Assembly: GCA_945871335.1 (NCBI GenBank)
Contig: CAMBWM010000026.1
Span: 1 to 15,207 of the forward strand
Direction: 5' to 3'
Source of the DNA: Polaromonas sp. YR568
Lineage (GTDB): Bacteria > Pseudomonadota > Gammaproteobacteria > Burkholderiales > Burkholderiaceae
DNA: 15,207 bases
Position numbers and translations under genes: made by a program. The notes under the pieces are model-generated. The model made no database searches, was not told the DNA's origin, and saw only the letters and a program-made list of their open reading frames with translations. Position 1 is the stretch's first letter. Each line of letters starts with the position of its first letter. Shown in pieces: positions 1-8,139 of this stretch.

Positions 1-885
1 CAAAAGCAGGGGAAAAACAGCTTTTACCGCGATCTGCTGCACCATCTGCGCCACAGTACCGACCGCTTTCGCATTGCGCCAGGCATCAAAGGCATGGTGA
101 TGCTGGTCTTTGATTTGCCGTCTTTTCCATTTGTTTTCAAAATCATTCGCGATGAATTTCCGCCGCAGAAAAAAACCACAAGAGAGCAAATTAAAGGTAA
201 GTACCAGCTGGTGAAATACCACGATCGGGTGGGCCGGATGGCAGACACCTTGGAATACAGCAAAGTAGCCTTGCCATTGTCCAGGTTCGAGCCTGAGCTG
301 CTAGAGGAATTGCGCAGTAGCTGCAGCAAGCATATCGAAATCAACGACGGTGCGCGGGAGGCAGAGCTGGTCATAGCACACGCCTACATTGAGCGGCGCA
401 TGATTCCGCTGAACATCCACTTGAAAGAAGCAGATGCTGTGGGCGACACTGCGGGCATAGAGCGTGCTGTCATTGAGTATGGCAATGCGCTCAAAGATTT
501 GATTGCGGCCAATATTTTCCCGGGCGACATGATGTGGAAAAATTTTGGCATCACGCGCCAGGGCAAGGTCGTTTTTTACGACTACGACGAAATTGAATAC
601 ATCACGGACTGCAACTTCAGACGTGTTCCGCCTCGTGATGGTCAGACTGAAGAGCTAGGCCCCGGTCAGGTCTGGTTTGACGTGGGCGCTAAAGATGTTT
701 TCCCAGAAACTTTCGGCCCTTTTTTACTGGGTAATGCACATGTACGACAGGCTTTTTTAAAGCATCACGCTGATCTGCTGAACCCCGAGTTTTGGAATGA
801 CAAAAAGCAACGTATCTTGGCCGGCGAGATGCCAGACATCTTCCCGTATGACGTGCAACGACGCTTTGGGTTTCTTAGGCGCTAG
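1..885 (+). CDS. aceK: Isocitrate dehydrogenase kinase/phosphatase, C-terminal half (5' end outside window)
   Basis: AceK reversibly phosphorylates isocitrate dehydrogenase and so sets the split between the TCA cycle and the glyoxylate bypass. The reading frame is open from base 1, so the visible 294 residues are the C-terminal half of a protein usually near 580-600 residues. The visible part begins in the stretch before [12 protein letters not shown] and includes the kinase lysine context VFKIIRD (K about 48 of the partial). It also has the catalytic block [11 protein letters not shown] followed by [10 protein letters not shown] (D176, N181 and D194 of the partial). The spacing of these three residues equals that of the active-site Asp/Asn/Asp of E. 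coli AceK as I remember it, so the enzyme looks intact. The gene is AT-richer by eye than the right-flank genes. No terminator hairpin is visible after the stop. Confidence 0.96.
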   Translation, partial: QKQGKNSFYRDLLHHLRHSTDRFRIAPGIKGMVMLVFDLPSFPFVFKIIRDEFPPQKKTTREQIKGKYQLVKYHDRVGRMADTLEYSKVALPLSRFEPELLEELRSSCSKHIEINDGAREAELVIAHAYIERRMIPLNIHLKEADAVGDTAGIERAVIEYGNALKDLIAANIFPGDMMWKNFGITRQGKVVFYDYDEIEYITDCNFRRVPPRDGQTEELGPGQVWFDVGAKDVFPETFGPFLLGNAHVRQAFLKHHADLLNPEFWNDKKQRILAGEMPDIFPYDVQRRFGFLRR

Positions 886-1325
886 GTTAAATCTTATACA
901 CCAGTAGGAATTTCTTTAACTTTTTAAAATTCAACCACCTACCATTTCCTATCCGCGGCCCAAAAAACGGACAATTTCTACTAACCTAATTCAATACGTG
1001 CGTTTGCTATTTGGAGTACGTAGGTGTAAGAGCAGCTGATAACATTCAGCATCTTCTGCGAGCCGAAATGTGAACGGTTTCAAGAGTCCCTTGCCGGGCT
1101 TGAGAGCTGCTTTGCTGTTTTGTTTGCTTTCCGGGTAGATTGAGTCATCGTTGCCGATCAAGCACGCGCAGTCCAGCGGCGCTCACGAATGAACCGCGCT
1201 GCCTGTAGTCTCGCCGCATTGGGCACTCGGCCCGCATGCTTGAAAAATCGCAGCATTAAGCATGTGGCTGCTTAACTGCAGTTTGCAGGATGCGCACGGG
1301 GCCGACTAATGTCCTCAAGAAAAGA
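886..1325. other. Gene-poor spacer between aceK and the GntR gene
   Basis: About 440 bp between the aceK stop and the converging regulator stop holds no convincing complete gene, RNA or terminator. The first 130 bp are AT-rich; the part from about 1080 on is more GC-rich and could be decayed coding sequence. A short minus-strand frame at 1158-1256 (32 residues, rich in Arg and Ala) has coding-like composition but no recognised family. Two weak inverted repeats are visible: CATGCTT near 1236 paired with AAGCATG near 1258, and CTGCA/TGCAG near 1277-1289. Neither has a U-tract. The 13 bp at 899-911 match the 3' part of the tRNA-Arg gene at 9887-9899 at 11 positions. Confidence 0.6.
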
Positions 1326-2012
1326 CTAAGTCCCAGGGTTACTATTGGCGATGCGCAGTGCCTGAATCAGACTTTCCCTCGCACCGTTTGCGTGCCGGCG
1401 CGCCATCTGGGCGGCCGCCCGTGCGTCGCCGGAACGGAAAGCCTCTGCTATTGCCGCATGCTCCCGTATCACCTCCTTAATACGATGCTGGTCGAAGCCG
1501 ATGCGCAGCCTAAGCGAGCTAATCAGCTGGAATGAGCCTTTTAGCGTCTGAATTGCGACGTCGTTTTGCGCAATCGAATTGATGGCGCTGTGGAACTCGG
1601 CGTCGGCGGGCAGTATCCCCTTTGCGTCGGCGTTACGGGCGGCCTTTTCGTATGCCAGTCGCGCTCTGTCGATCCGCTCCAACTGCGAGGACGTAGCCGC
1701 CGCGATGCTCTTCTCTATCAACATCGATTCGATGGCAGCCCGCACGTCGTAGAGGTTGGTAATGTATTGCTCGTCGATCGCCCGCACTACGGCCCCTCGA
1801 TTTGGGATGTTCTGCACTAGGCCACTGCCTTCGAGCTTCCACAAAGCCTCCCGAACAGGCGTAACGCTGATGCCTAAGCGCGCCGCAATATCGGTCAGCT
1901 TGAGCCGGTCCCCTGGCCCATAGATACCGTCCAAGATCATGTTGGATATGGCGGTTGCCACCGGGTCGACCGACCCCATGTTTTCAACGCCTTGTGGCAC
2001 AGATGTCTTCAT
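1326..2012 (-). CDS. GntR family transcriptional regulator, FadR/FCD subfamily
   Basis: A predicted one-component regulator of 228 residues, the usual size for the FCD subfamily. Residues about 16-76 form the GntR winged helix-turn-helix, with the recognition-helix signature ISVTPVREALWKLEGSGLV followed by the wing PNRGAVV. Residues about 85-220 are the all-helical FCD ligand domain, with the motif DVRAAIE and the probable metal ligands D137, H141, H185 and H207. FCD domains commonly bind carboxylates or sugar acids through such a metal. The gene is divergent from the transport/catabolic block at 2141-9733, with 128 bp between the start codons, so it most likely controls that block and itself. 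The first ATG is chosen; an internal Met12 is possible. The ribosome binding site is weak. The effector is unknown but is probably a pathway acid. Confidence 0.92.
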   Translation of the reverse strand: MKTSVPQGVENMGSVDPVATAISNMILDGIYGPGDRLKLTDIAARLGISVTPVREALWKLEGSGLVQNIPNRGAVVRAIDEQYITNLYDVRAAIESMLIEKSIAAATSSQLERIDRARLAYEKAARNADAKGILPADAEFHSAINSIAQNDVAIQTLKGSFQLISSLRLRIGFDQHRIKEVIREHAAIAEAFRSGDARAAAQMARRHANGARESLIQALRIANSNPGT

Positions 2013-2064
2013 TGTGAGGCTTCGTTCGATGCAAACATTAATATTTTTAAATTTAAAATACAGT

Positions 2065-2110
2065 TTTTATGATCAAATAAGTTGACAGAACAAATTTTGT
2101 GATCATAAAA
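2065..2110. promoter_or_regulatory. Candidate GntR operator: perfect 11-bp inverted repeat
   Basis: The arms TTTTATGATCA (2065-2075) and TGATCATAAAA (2100-2110) are exact reverse complements separated by 24 bp. They lie in the AT-rich gap between the GntR gene and the operon. The left arm is just upstream of the predicted -35 element and the right arm covers the -10 element. A second near-palindrome, ACAAA-T-TTTGT, occupies 2090-2100 between the promoter boxes. Position and symmetry suit a repressor dimer site. Assignment to the neighbouring GntR protein is inference from adjacency. Confidence 0.6.
2082..2109 (+). promoter_or_regulatory. Candidate sigma-70 promoter of the transport/catabolic operon
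   Basis: A perfect -35 hexamer TTGACA (2082-2087) is followed after 16 bp by CATAAA (2104-2109), a 4/6 match to the -10 consensus. Transcription would start near 2115, giving a leader of about 25 nt before the Bug-protein start at 2141. The inverted repeat at 2065-2110 overlaps this promoter, which fits repression. Confidence 0.55.
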
Positions 2111-2140
2111 TCAAGAAAATGATAAACAAATGATTTCTGT

Positions 2141-3166
2141 ATGACCTCAATTATCACCACCGCTTTGTTTTCACGCCGCGCGCTACTTGCCGCGCTTGGG
2201 TCTTTGTCGTTGTTGGCGGCACCACTGCAGGCGGTAGGGCAGACCAGCGGCGCAGACGCCGCGAAGTGGCCAGAGAGACCGATCAAGATCATCGCCCCGG
2301 ATGCGCCAGGCGCAGGTAACGACGTATTCATCCGGCTGATCGCACCACTTTTAGCACAGGCGCTAGGTGTACCAGTGGTCGTTGACAACCGACCTGGTGC
2401 TGGTGGACGTATCGGTGTGGAGGCGGTTTTCCGCTCCGCACCTGACGGTTACACCTTGCTGGTCGGAAACGCAGGATCGAACGGAATCAACGCCGCGATT
2501 TACAAGAACCTCCCCTATGACCTTGAGCGCGACTTCGAACCTTTGTCCCTGCTGGTCACCGGGCCAAATGTGTTGGTGGTCAACCCGCGCACTATGCCGG
2601 TTGACGGAGTGGTGGGTCTGTTGGAAGCGCTCAAGCGACGTCCCGGAGAAATCAACTTTGCTATAACCGCACCGGGTGGGTCGGCGCACATGATGACCGA
2701 ATTGTTCCGCATCCGGGCCGGCACCGACTTCGTTACGGTTCCATACAAGGGGGCACCCGACATGGCACGTGGCCTCCTGTCGGATGAGGTTCACGCCAAC
2801 TTCAACAATCTTTCGAACATCCTGCCGCAGATTCAATCAGGTGGCGTCAGAGCTATCGCTGTGACCTCTCCGGCACAAAGCCCGCTACTGCCCGGTGTGC
2901 GAACCATGATGGAACAGGGCATCACGGACTTCGATGCAATTGCCTGGACCGCTTTGTTCGCGCCTCGGGGTACGCCTAAGGTGATCGTTGACAAACTCTC
3001 GGTCGGGCTGGCCAGCCTTCGAAACATGCCGGGCCTTGCGGAGCGCGTGCGTGCACAAGGCGGGCAATTGGAGTTGTCTGACTCCATGACCCTGCGCAAG
3101 CGTGTAGGCAGCGATATCGCTAAGTGGCGAGCTGTCGCGCAAAAGGCCCGGATTACCGCCGAATAA
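2141..3166 (+). CDS. Bug-family (tripartite tricarboxylate transporter type) periplasmic substrate-binding protein
   Basis: A 341-residue periplasmic receptor of the Bug/TctC family, abundant in Betaproteobacteria and generally binding carboxylated solutes. The N-terminus FSRRALLAALGSLSLLAAPLQA (about 10-31) is a signal peptide with a twin-arginine-like start. The mature part opens with WPERPIKIIAPDAPG (43-57), followed by VDNRPGAGG (81-89) and APDGYTLLVGN (100-110), the family hallmarks. The length is a little above the usual 320-330. It is the first gene of the operon, but no TctA or TctB membrane partners are present; TRAP genes follow instead. No Shine-Dalgarno sequence is visible before the ATG, and no better in-frame start exists. 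The ligand is unknown; a sugar acid or related carboxylate is inferred from the neighbours. Confidence 0.93.
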   Translation: MTSIITTALFSRRALLAALGSLSLLAAPLQAVGQTSGADAAKWPERPIKIIAPDAPGAGNDVFIRLIAPLLAQALGVPVVVDNRPGAGGRIGVEAVFRSAPDGYTLLVGNAGSNGINAAIYKNLPYDLERDFEPLSLLVTGPNVLVVNPRTMPVDGVVGLLEALKRRPGEINFAITAPGGSAHMMTELFRIRAGTDFVTVPYKGAPDMARGLLSDEVHANFNNLSNILPQIQSGGVRAIAVTSPAQSPLLPGVRTMMEQGITDFDAIAWTALFAPRGTPKVIVDKLSVGLASLRNMPGLAERVRAQGGQLELSDSMTLRKRVGSDIAKWRAVAQKARITAE

Positions 3167-3189
3167 CCCTTTATCAACTGGAGATGACT

Positions 3190-4164
3190 ATGAAAAAAAT
3201 CTTGTCTGCAATAACCATAGCCGCATCGGCATTGGTTGCCATGCCTGGTCTGGCTGCGACCAAGCTCGTGATGGCTAGCCATGATCCGATCGGTTCCTAC
3301 AATCACACCCAGATCGGACGCTTCAAGACCTGCGCTGAAAAAGGCGGGGCTTTTGCAGTGACCGTCTACCCTGCCGGGCAGATCGGGACGGCACGGGAAA
3401 TCGTCGAGCAACTCAAGCTCGGTGCCATCGATATGTCTGTGAACGACACGGCCTATATGTCCAACATCCAGCCGGAGTTGACAGTCTTCCAACTGCCGTT
3501 CATGTTCAACGACTGGGCACACGCCGAACGTGCGATGGATGGGGAGCCCGGGCGGACCGTGACTGACCTTCTGACACGCAATCAGGGTATTCGCCCGATG
3601 GCGTTCATGCACAACGGCTTTCGCGATTTCATCACGATTTCCAAGCCGATCAGATCCATAGATGACTTCAAGGGAGTGAAGTTGCGTTCCCCTCCGATTC
3701 CGATCTGGGTCAAGATGTTCGAGTTGCTAGGTGCCGCGCCCACCACGGTTGATTTCACCGAGGTCTATCAGGCCATGCAGTCCAAGCTCGTGGAAGGTAT
3801 GGAGTCGACTGCCGAGGGATTTGTCAGCAGTAAGGTGTTTGAAGTATCAAAGTACGTCACGCTAACCGGTCACATGTACAACTTGATGATGCTCACCATC
3901 AATGAGAAGAAGTACCAGTCTCTTTCAGAGAACGAGAAAAAAGTTTTGGCCGGCTGTGCCGCGGATTTTCGAAAAGTGGGCAACCCCGAGGTCATCGAAG
4001 TGACGGAGAAGTCCTACAGCACGCTGAAATCCAAAGGCCTGACCATTCTGACCCTTGACAAGGCGCCTTTGCGTGCCCGCCTGGCGCCGGCGTGGGTGCC
4101 ACTGCTCGGGAATGCCGCCAAGACCGGCCAGCCACTTATTGACCAGATCGCTAAGCTGCGCTAG
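3190..4164 (+). CDS. dctP: TRAP transporter periplasmic substrate-binding subunit (DctP family)
   Basis: The solute receptor of a TRAP (tripartite ATP-independent periplasmic) transporter, 324 residues. Residues 1-23 are a Sec signal peptide (KK, hydrophobic stretch, cleavage near GLAA). Family motifs are VYPAGQIGTAREIVEQLKLGAIDM (59-82), FRDF (about 144-147) and GVKLRSP (162-168), whose Arg166 matches the arginine that forms a salt bridge with the ligand carboxylate in DctP proteins. FTEVYQAMQSKLVEGMES (189-206) is also typical. The start at 3190 is chosen because CTGGAG sits 6 nt upstream; the frame opens earlier, but that would remove the signal peptide from the N-terminus and overlap the preceding gene. 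It precedes the matching DctQ and DctM genes. The substrate is probably an acidic sugar derivative, by context only. Confidence 0.95.
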   Translation: MKKILSAITIAASALVAMPGLAATKLVMASHDPIGSYNHTQIGRFKTCAEKGGAFAVTVYPAGQIGTAREIVEQLKLGAIDMSVNDTAYMSNIQPELTVFQLPFMFNDWAHAERAMDGEPGRTVTDLLTRNQGIRPMAFMHNGFRDFITISKPIRSIDDFKGVKLRSPPIPIWVKMFELLGAAPTTVDFTEVYQAMQSKLVEGMESTAEGFVSSKVFEVSKYVTLTGHMYNLMMLTINEKKYQSLSENEKKVLAGCAADFRKVGNPEVIEVTEKSYSTLKSKGLTILTLDKAPLRARLAPAWVPLLGNAAKTGQPLIDQIAKLR

Positions 4165-4197
4165 ACATCGACGCCCAACGCCCCGAAAGGCCATGTC

Positions 4198-4710
4198 ATG
4201 AACACCAATAGCAGTTTCTCCCAGCGTTTGTCCCGCTGGCTCGCGAACCTGTGTGGCGCATTGATTGCAATGCTGGTGTTGGTGATCTTGGCCGACGTTG
4301 CCAGCCGAAACCTGCTGGGCAGATCAATCACAAGTGCCGCTGAGGTTGCGGTACTGATACAGCTCTACGTAGTATTTATCGCGGCTGCGGTCGCTTTCCA
4401 GCGTGGCCTGCACTTCGTGATCTTTTCCGTCGACCACTACCCGCCCAAAGTGGGACGGGCATTGGCCTTGCTCGTTCGCGGGATCATCGTCGCGTTTTCT
4501 GCCACGCTGGCCTATTACGGCGTCAAGCTCAGCCTGGGGCAGTGGACCCAACTGAGTGCTTCGCTGCAGATTCCCTACAGCTTCTTCTATTTCGCGCTGC
4601 CGGTCGGCTGTGTGGTGACGATAGTGTTTGCTTTGCTCGAACCACTGGACATTGGTCTTGCCAATGAGCTCGTCCATACCCAGGAAAGGGCAAAGAAGGT
4701 CGTCACATGA
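4198..4710 (+). CDS. dctQ: TRAP transporter small permease subunit (DctQ family)
   Basis: A 170-residue inner-membrane protein of the DctQ family, which pairs with the large DctM subunit to make the TRAP permease. Four hydrophobic segments are visible at about 17-37, 48-68, 87-109 and 126-148. The conserved DVASRN (33-38) after the first helix corresponds to the usual DxxxR motif. A GAAAGG-type ribosome binding site lies upstream. The stop overlaps the start of the DctM gene by ATGA, which points to translational coupling. Confidence 0.93.
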   Translation: MNTNSSFSQRLSRWLANLCGALIAMLVLVILADVASRNLLGRSITSAAEVAVLIQLYVVFIAAAVAFQRGLHFVIFSVDHYPPKVGRALALLVRGIIVAFSATLAYYGVKLSLGQWTQLSASLQIPYSFFYFALPVGCVVTIVFALLEPLDIGLANELVHTQERAKKVVT

Positions 4711-5987
4711 TATTTTTTTTATTCGTGGTCGCGGCAGCGCTGGTATTTGCCGGGGCACCCATCGCCTATGCGATAGGCGCTAGCGCACTGGCGACTTTCT
4801 TGGTATTTCTAGGTCATCTGCCTGCCGAGGTGGTGGCGCAGCGTGTGCTTGGCTCGGTCGATAAGTTCACTTTGATAGCCATTCCGCTTTTTATTCTCGG
4901 CGGTGAGCTGATGAACACCGGTGGGTTGACAGACCGTCTAGTGCGTCTGTGTCGTGCGATCCTCGGCCCGATCCGAGGTGGCCTGGGCCTAGTGACGGTG
5001 GGGACCGGTGTGTTTCTCGCCGGCATCTCAGGTTCTGGAACTGCCGACGCCGCCGGCCTTGCCAAGACGCTGATTCCAGCCATGCGCAAACAGGGCTACG
5101 AGGAGGGCCTGGCGGCCAGTATCGTCGCTTCGGCGGGTGCGCTGGGGCCCATTATTCCACCCAGCATCGTAATGATCATTTACGCGTCGATGACGAACAT
5201 TTCGATTGGAAAACTGTTTCTCGCCGGTGTCGTACCAGGGCTGTTGATGGGACTAGCGTTCATGGGCTTGGTGGTGATGTTCGCTTTCCGTTTTGGCTAC
5301 CCGCGAGAACCTTGGCAAGGTATGCGCAACCTCATCTCGGCACTGTTCGGCGCGGCAGGCCCGCTGGTCGCCCCGGCGATTATCCTGGTCGGCATCATCG
5401 GCGGCTACTTCAGCGCCACAGAGACCGGCGCCTTCTTGGTGCTATACGCACTGGGGTTGGGATTCTGGTACCGCGAGCTAACCTGGGCTAAGGTTTTTCA
5501 AGCCTGTGTAGAAACGGCCATGAGTGTGGGCAGTATCCTGTTCATCATTTCTTTGGCGTCGGTGCTCGGATGGATCCTGGCTGTCGGCGGATTGCCGCAA
5601 CAGATCGGCGTATTGATCAATACCTTTATTGAGCAAAAATCACTGGTGATGCTTGTGATCATTGCAATCTTGCTTTTTCTGGGCTGCTTCCTCGACGGGT
5701 TAGCCGTCATGGTGATTCTGGTACCGATCTTCATGCCGATTTCGACCGCACTTGGCTTAGATCCTATTCATTTCGCTATGGTCATCGTATTGTGCATTGT
5801 GGTCGGCGGTGTCACACCTCCGGTGGGCATCACACTCTATGTCGCCTGCCAGGCGGGGGGCGTCTCCTTCAACAGAGTCCATAAGACGATTTGGTGGTTT
5901 GTCGGCGCAATGACTGCGGTAACTCTCGCCTGCGCGTTCGTGCCGGCACTTACCACGGCCTTGCCAAATGCCGTCTTCGGAAGCTGA
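4707..5987 (+). CDS. dctM: TRAP transporter large permease subunit (DctM family)
   Basis: A 426-residue polytopic inner-membrane protein, the usual DctM length, expected to have about 12 membrane segments and to carry out sodium-driven solute translocation. Family signatures are IPLFILGGELMNTGG (59-73), GISGSGTADAAG (106-117), GPIIPPSIVMIIYA (147-160) and GGVTPPVGITLYV (367-379). The start codon overlaps the DctQ stop by 4 bp. With the upstream DctP and DctQ genes it completes one TRAP system. No truncation or frameshift is seen. Confidence 0.96.
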   Translation: MIFFLFVVAAALVFAGAPIAYAIGASALATFLVFLGHLPAEVVAQRVLGSVDKFTLIAIPLFILGGELMNTGGLTDRLVRLCRAILGPIRGGLGLVTVGTGVFLAGISGSGTADAAGLAKTLIPAMRKQGYEEGLAASIVASAGALGPIIPPSIVMIIYASMTNISIGKLFLAGVVPGLLMGLAFMGLVVMFAFRFGYPREPWQGMRNLISALFGAAGPLVAPAIILVGIIGGYFSATETGAFLVLYALGLGFWYRELTWAKVFQACVETAMSVGSILFIISLASVLGWILAVGGLPQQIGVLINTFIEQKSLVMLVIIAILLFLGCFLDGLAVMVILVPIFMPISTALGLDPIHFAMVIVLCIVVGGVTPPVGITLYVACQAGGVSFNRVHKTIWWFVGAMTAVTLACAFVPALTTALPNAVFGS

Positions 5988-5994
5988 CACAGCG

Positions 5995-6903
5995 ATGCCG
6001 GCGGATCTTCTGGTTCAAGTGCCTTCTGTTGTTGCCGAATGCCCACTTTGGGATGTGGCGCGAAGCGGCTTGTGGTGGGTGGACGTCCGCAAGCCCTCTG
6101 TCTCCTTCTGGAGCGACACTACTGGCAGGGTCCAGACATGGCCGGTGCGAGAACCCGTCGGTTGTATCGCTTTAACGGACAAGAACAGGGTGCTGCTCGG
6201 CATCGGGGGGCACCTGGCCGAGTTCGACCCTTTCACCGGTCGGGTCCAGCCAATCGTTTGCATCGAACCCGAGGTGCCAGCGATGCGGCTCAATGACGGT
6301 CGAGTTGATCCCACGGGGCGCTTGTGGATAGGCTCCATGTCAGACTTGGGCAACGTACCTGCAGGCAGCCTTTGGACTTGGGAGCCCGGCCAAGTTCCTG
6401 AGGCTGCGATGCGGAAAATCTTCATCCCAAATGCACTTGCCTTCAGCAGCGATGGATCACAGGGAACTTTTGCCGACACACACACAGGCGACGTTATCTC
6501 CTTCGCTACCGCCGATCCCTTTAAATCGCGCGTACTTCTCAAGGCTTGCGCTGCGGCCGGCCGACCCGACGGCGCGGCCATGGACCAAGACGGATGCGTA
6601 TGGAATGCGCGGTTCGCAGGAGGCTGTGTGATTCGCATTGCTCCAGACGGCAAGGTCGATAGGACTATCACCTTGCCGACGTCGAACGTGACAGCCTGCG
6701 CATTTGGCGGTTCAGATCTAAAGACCTTGTATGTGACAACCGCCAGCAAAGGGCTTTCTGCGCAAGAAATGATCAGACAACCCTTGGCGGGAAGCATTTT
6801 TGCCATCCACCTTGACCAAAAAGGCGTCGCTGATGGGCGCATAAGCGACGCGGCCCTGTGTCGGTCTGATCGCCAAATAAGTCACGCCCACCTCATCACC
6901 TGA
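5995..6903 (+). CDS. SMP-30/gluconolactonase/LRE family lactonase
   Basis: A predicted metal-dependent lactonase of 302 residues with a six-bladed beta-propeller fold, opening a sugar-acid lactone to the free aldonate. All expected metal-site residues of the family appear to be present: E15 in AECPLWD, N146 in IPNALAF and D192 in RPDGAAMD. The substrate-side motif MRLNDGRVDPTGRLWIG (97-113) includes R98 and N100. WWVDV at 27-31 is the typical first-blade end. The ATG at 5995 is preferred because it lies 8 bp after the DctM stop and leaves the normal short N-terminus; an in-frame ATG at 5968 would overlap the DctM gene by 20 bp. No leader peptide is seen, so it is probably cytoplasmic. The gene lies between transporter and dehydratase, as expected for the lactonase step of an oxidative sugar pathway. 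The exact lactone is unknown. Confidence 0.88.
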   Translation: MPADLLVQVPSVVAECPLWDVARSGLWWVDVRKPSVSFWSDTTGRVQTWPVREPVGCIALTDKNRVLLGIGGHLAEFDPFTGRVQPIVCIEPEVPAMRLNDGRVDPTGRLWIGSMSDLGNVPAGSLWTWEPGQVPEAAMRKIFIPNALAFSSDGSQGTFADTHTGDVISFATADPFKSRVLLKACAAAGRPDGAAMDQDGCVWNARFAGGCVIRIAPDGKVDRTITLPTSNVTACAFGGSDLKTLYVTTASKGLSAQEMIRQPLAGSIFAIHLDQKGVADGRISDAALCRSDRQISHAHLIT

Positions 6904-6911
6904 AGGATGAA

Positions 6912-8090
6912 ATGCAAATCACCGAACTCAAAACATTTGTTGTCGACGCCTTCAGGGCTAATTATGTGTTTGTGAAGCTCTATACCGATGCAGGCATCAC
7001 AGGTGTGGGCGAGGCGACAGTCGAAGGCAGCGAACTGACCGTGGCTCAATGCATTGTGGAGTTCGGCCGCTATCTGGTGGGAAAGGACCCGTTTGCAATC
7101 GAACACCATATCGAGACCATGAACCGCGACTGGTACTGGCGCACCGGCGTTATCCACCGCAGTGCTCTCAGCGCGTTGGAGGCGGCTATGCTTGACATCA
7201 AGGGCAAGGCACTGGGTGTTCCGGTGTACGAGCTACTTGGCGGTCGACACCGCGACCGGGTGCCGTGCTATGCCAACGCATGGTTCACTGGCGCCCGTGA
7301 GCCAGCTGAATTTGCTGCGAAGGCCGAGGTTGCTGTCAGGATGGGCTTCAAGGCCTTGAAGTGGGATCCGTTCGGTTCGGCCTATCTGCGTATGACCCGA
7401 CAGGAGCGCAACAAGGCTGTGGCCATTGTCGCGGCGGTACGCGATGCGGTCGGCAAGGATATCGAGTTGTTGATCGAAGGCCATGGCCGCTTCAATGTAC
7501 CCACTGCCATTGGCATCGGCCAAGAGTTGCGGGAATTTCGACCCTATTGGTTTGAGGAGCCTATTCCACCAGAGAGCATAGATGCACTTGCCGAGGTCCG
7601 TGCGGGTTGCGGGATCGCCATCGCGGCTGGCGAAAGATACTATGAACCGGAGCGCTTCCGGGAACTGATCACCCGCGGCGCGGTTGACTTTGTGCAGCCT
7701 GACATCTGCCATGTAGGCGGAATGATCGAAGCCAAGAAGATCGCTGGACTGGCCCATATGCGCTACCTGCCGATTGCGCCACACAACCCGATGGGGCCCA
7801 TCGGCAACGCAATGACACTCCACCTTGCTGCAGCGATTCCTAATTTCGAGATGCTGGAGACAATGGCTACTGATGTGCCACGCCGCGGGGAAGTCGTACA
7901 TGAAGACCTGGTGCTGGTCAACGGAGACATGCTCATTTCCGATGCGCCGGGGCTTGGTGTCGACATCGACGAAGAGGCTTGCTTACGCTATCCCCACAAG
8001 TCGTATGCACTGCGGCACTACGTAGGCAAGCTTACCGATATCCGGCCGCCGGATGCACGACCATTTTTCCGTGTAGAGGTTAGCACTTGA
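6912..8090 (+). CDS. Mandelate racemase/muconate lactonizing family enzyme, galactonate-dehydratase-like
   Basis: A 392-residue enolase-superfamily enzyme that should abstract the alpha proton of a sugar acid and eliminate water to give a 2-keto-3-deoxy acid. It has an N-terminal capping domain (about 1-120) and a C-terminal barrel. The three metal ligands appear to be E189 (IEGHGR), E215 (WFEEP) and E241 (AGER). H191 in GHGR and the D264/H291 pair (QPDICH, APHNP) supply acid/base residues. As I remember E. coli galactonate dehydratase numbering (D183, H185, E209, E235, D258, H285), every one of these lies at a constant offset of 6, a strong sign of that subgroup, but the first ligand is Glu rather than Asp. 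KALKWDPFG (147-155) resembles the subgroup. The ribosome binding site AAGGA lies just before the ATG, and the gene starts 8 bp after the lactonase gene. The true substrate could be another aldonate or uronate. Confidence 0.9.
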   Translation: MQITELKTFVVDAFRANYVFVKLYTDAGITGVGEATVEGSELTVAQCIVEFGRYLVGKDPFAIEHHIETMNRDWYWRTGVIHRSALSALEAAMLDIKGKALGVPVYELLGGRHRDRVPCYANAWFTGAREPAEFAAKAEVAVRMGFKALKWDPFGSAYLRMTRQERNKAVAIVAAVRDAVGKDIELLIEGHGRFNVPTAIGIGQELREFRPYWFEEPIPPESIDALAEVRAGCGIAIAAGERYYEPERFRELITRGAVDFVQPDICHVGGMIEAKKIAGLAHMRYLPIAPHNPMGPIGNAMTLHLAAAIPNFEMLETMATDVPRRGEVVHEDLVLVNGDMLISDAPGLGVDIDEEACLRYPHKSYALRHYVGKLTDIRPPDARPFFRVEVST

Positions 8091-8139
8091 CAGGACCCTG
8101 CCGCCAATCGGGGATGGATAACGTGATCGGTATAAGTCG

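Noticed and set aside
2833..3612. Long minus-strand open frame opposite the Bug and DctP genes
   Set aside because: It spans the junction of two clear plus-strand genes in one operon, has no recognisable domain and is His/Arg/Cys-rich, as antisense frames are.
6015..6842. Minus-strand frame of 275 codons opposite the lactonase gene
   Set aside because: The plus strand has a full SMP-30 protein with its metal site; the antisense frame has no family signature.
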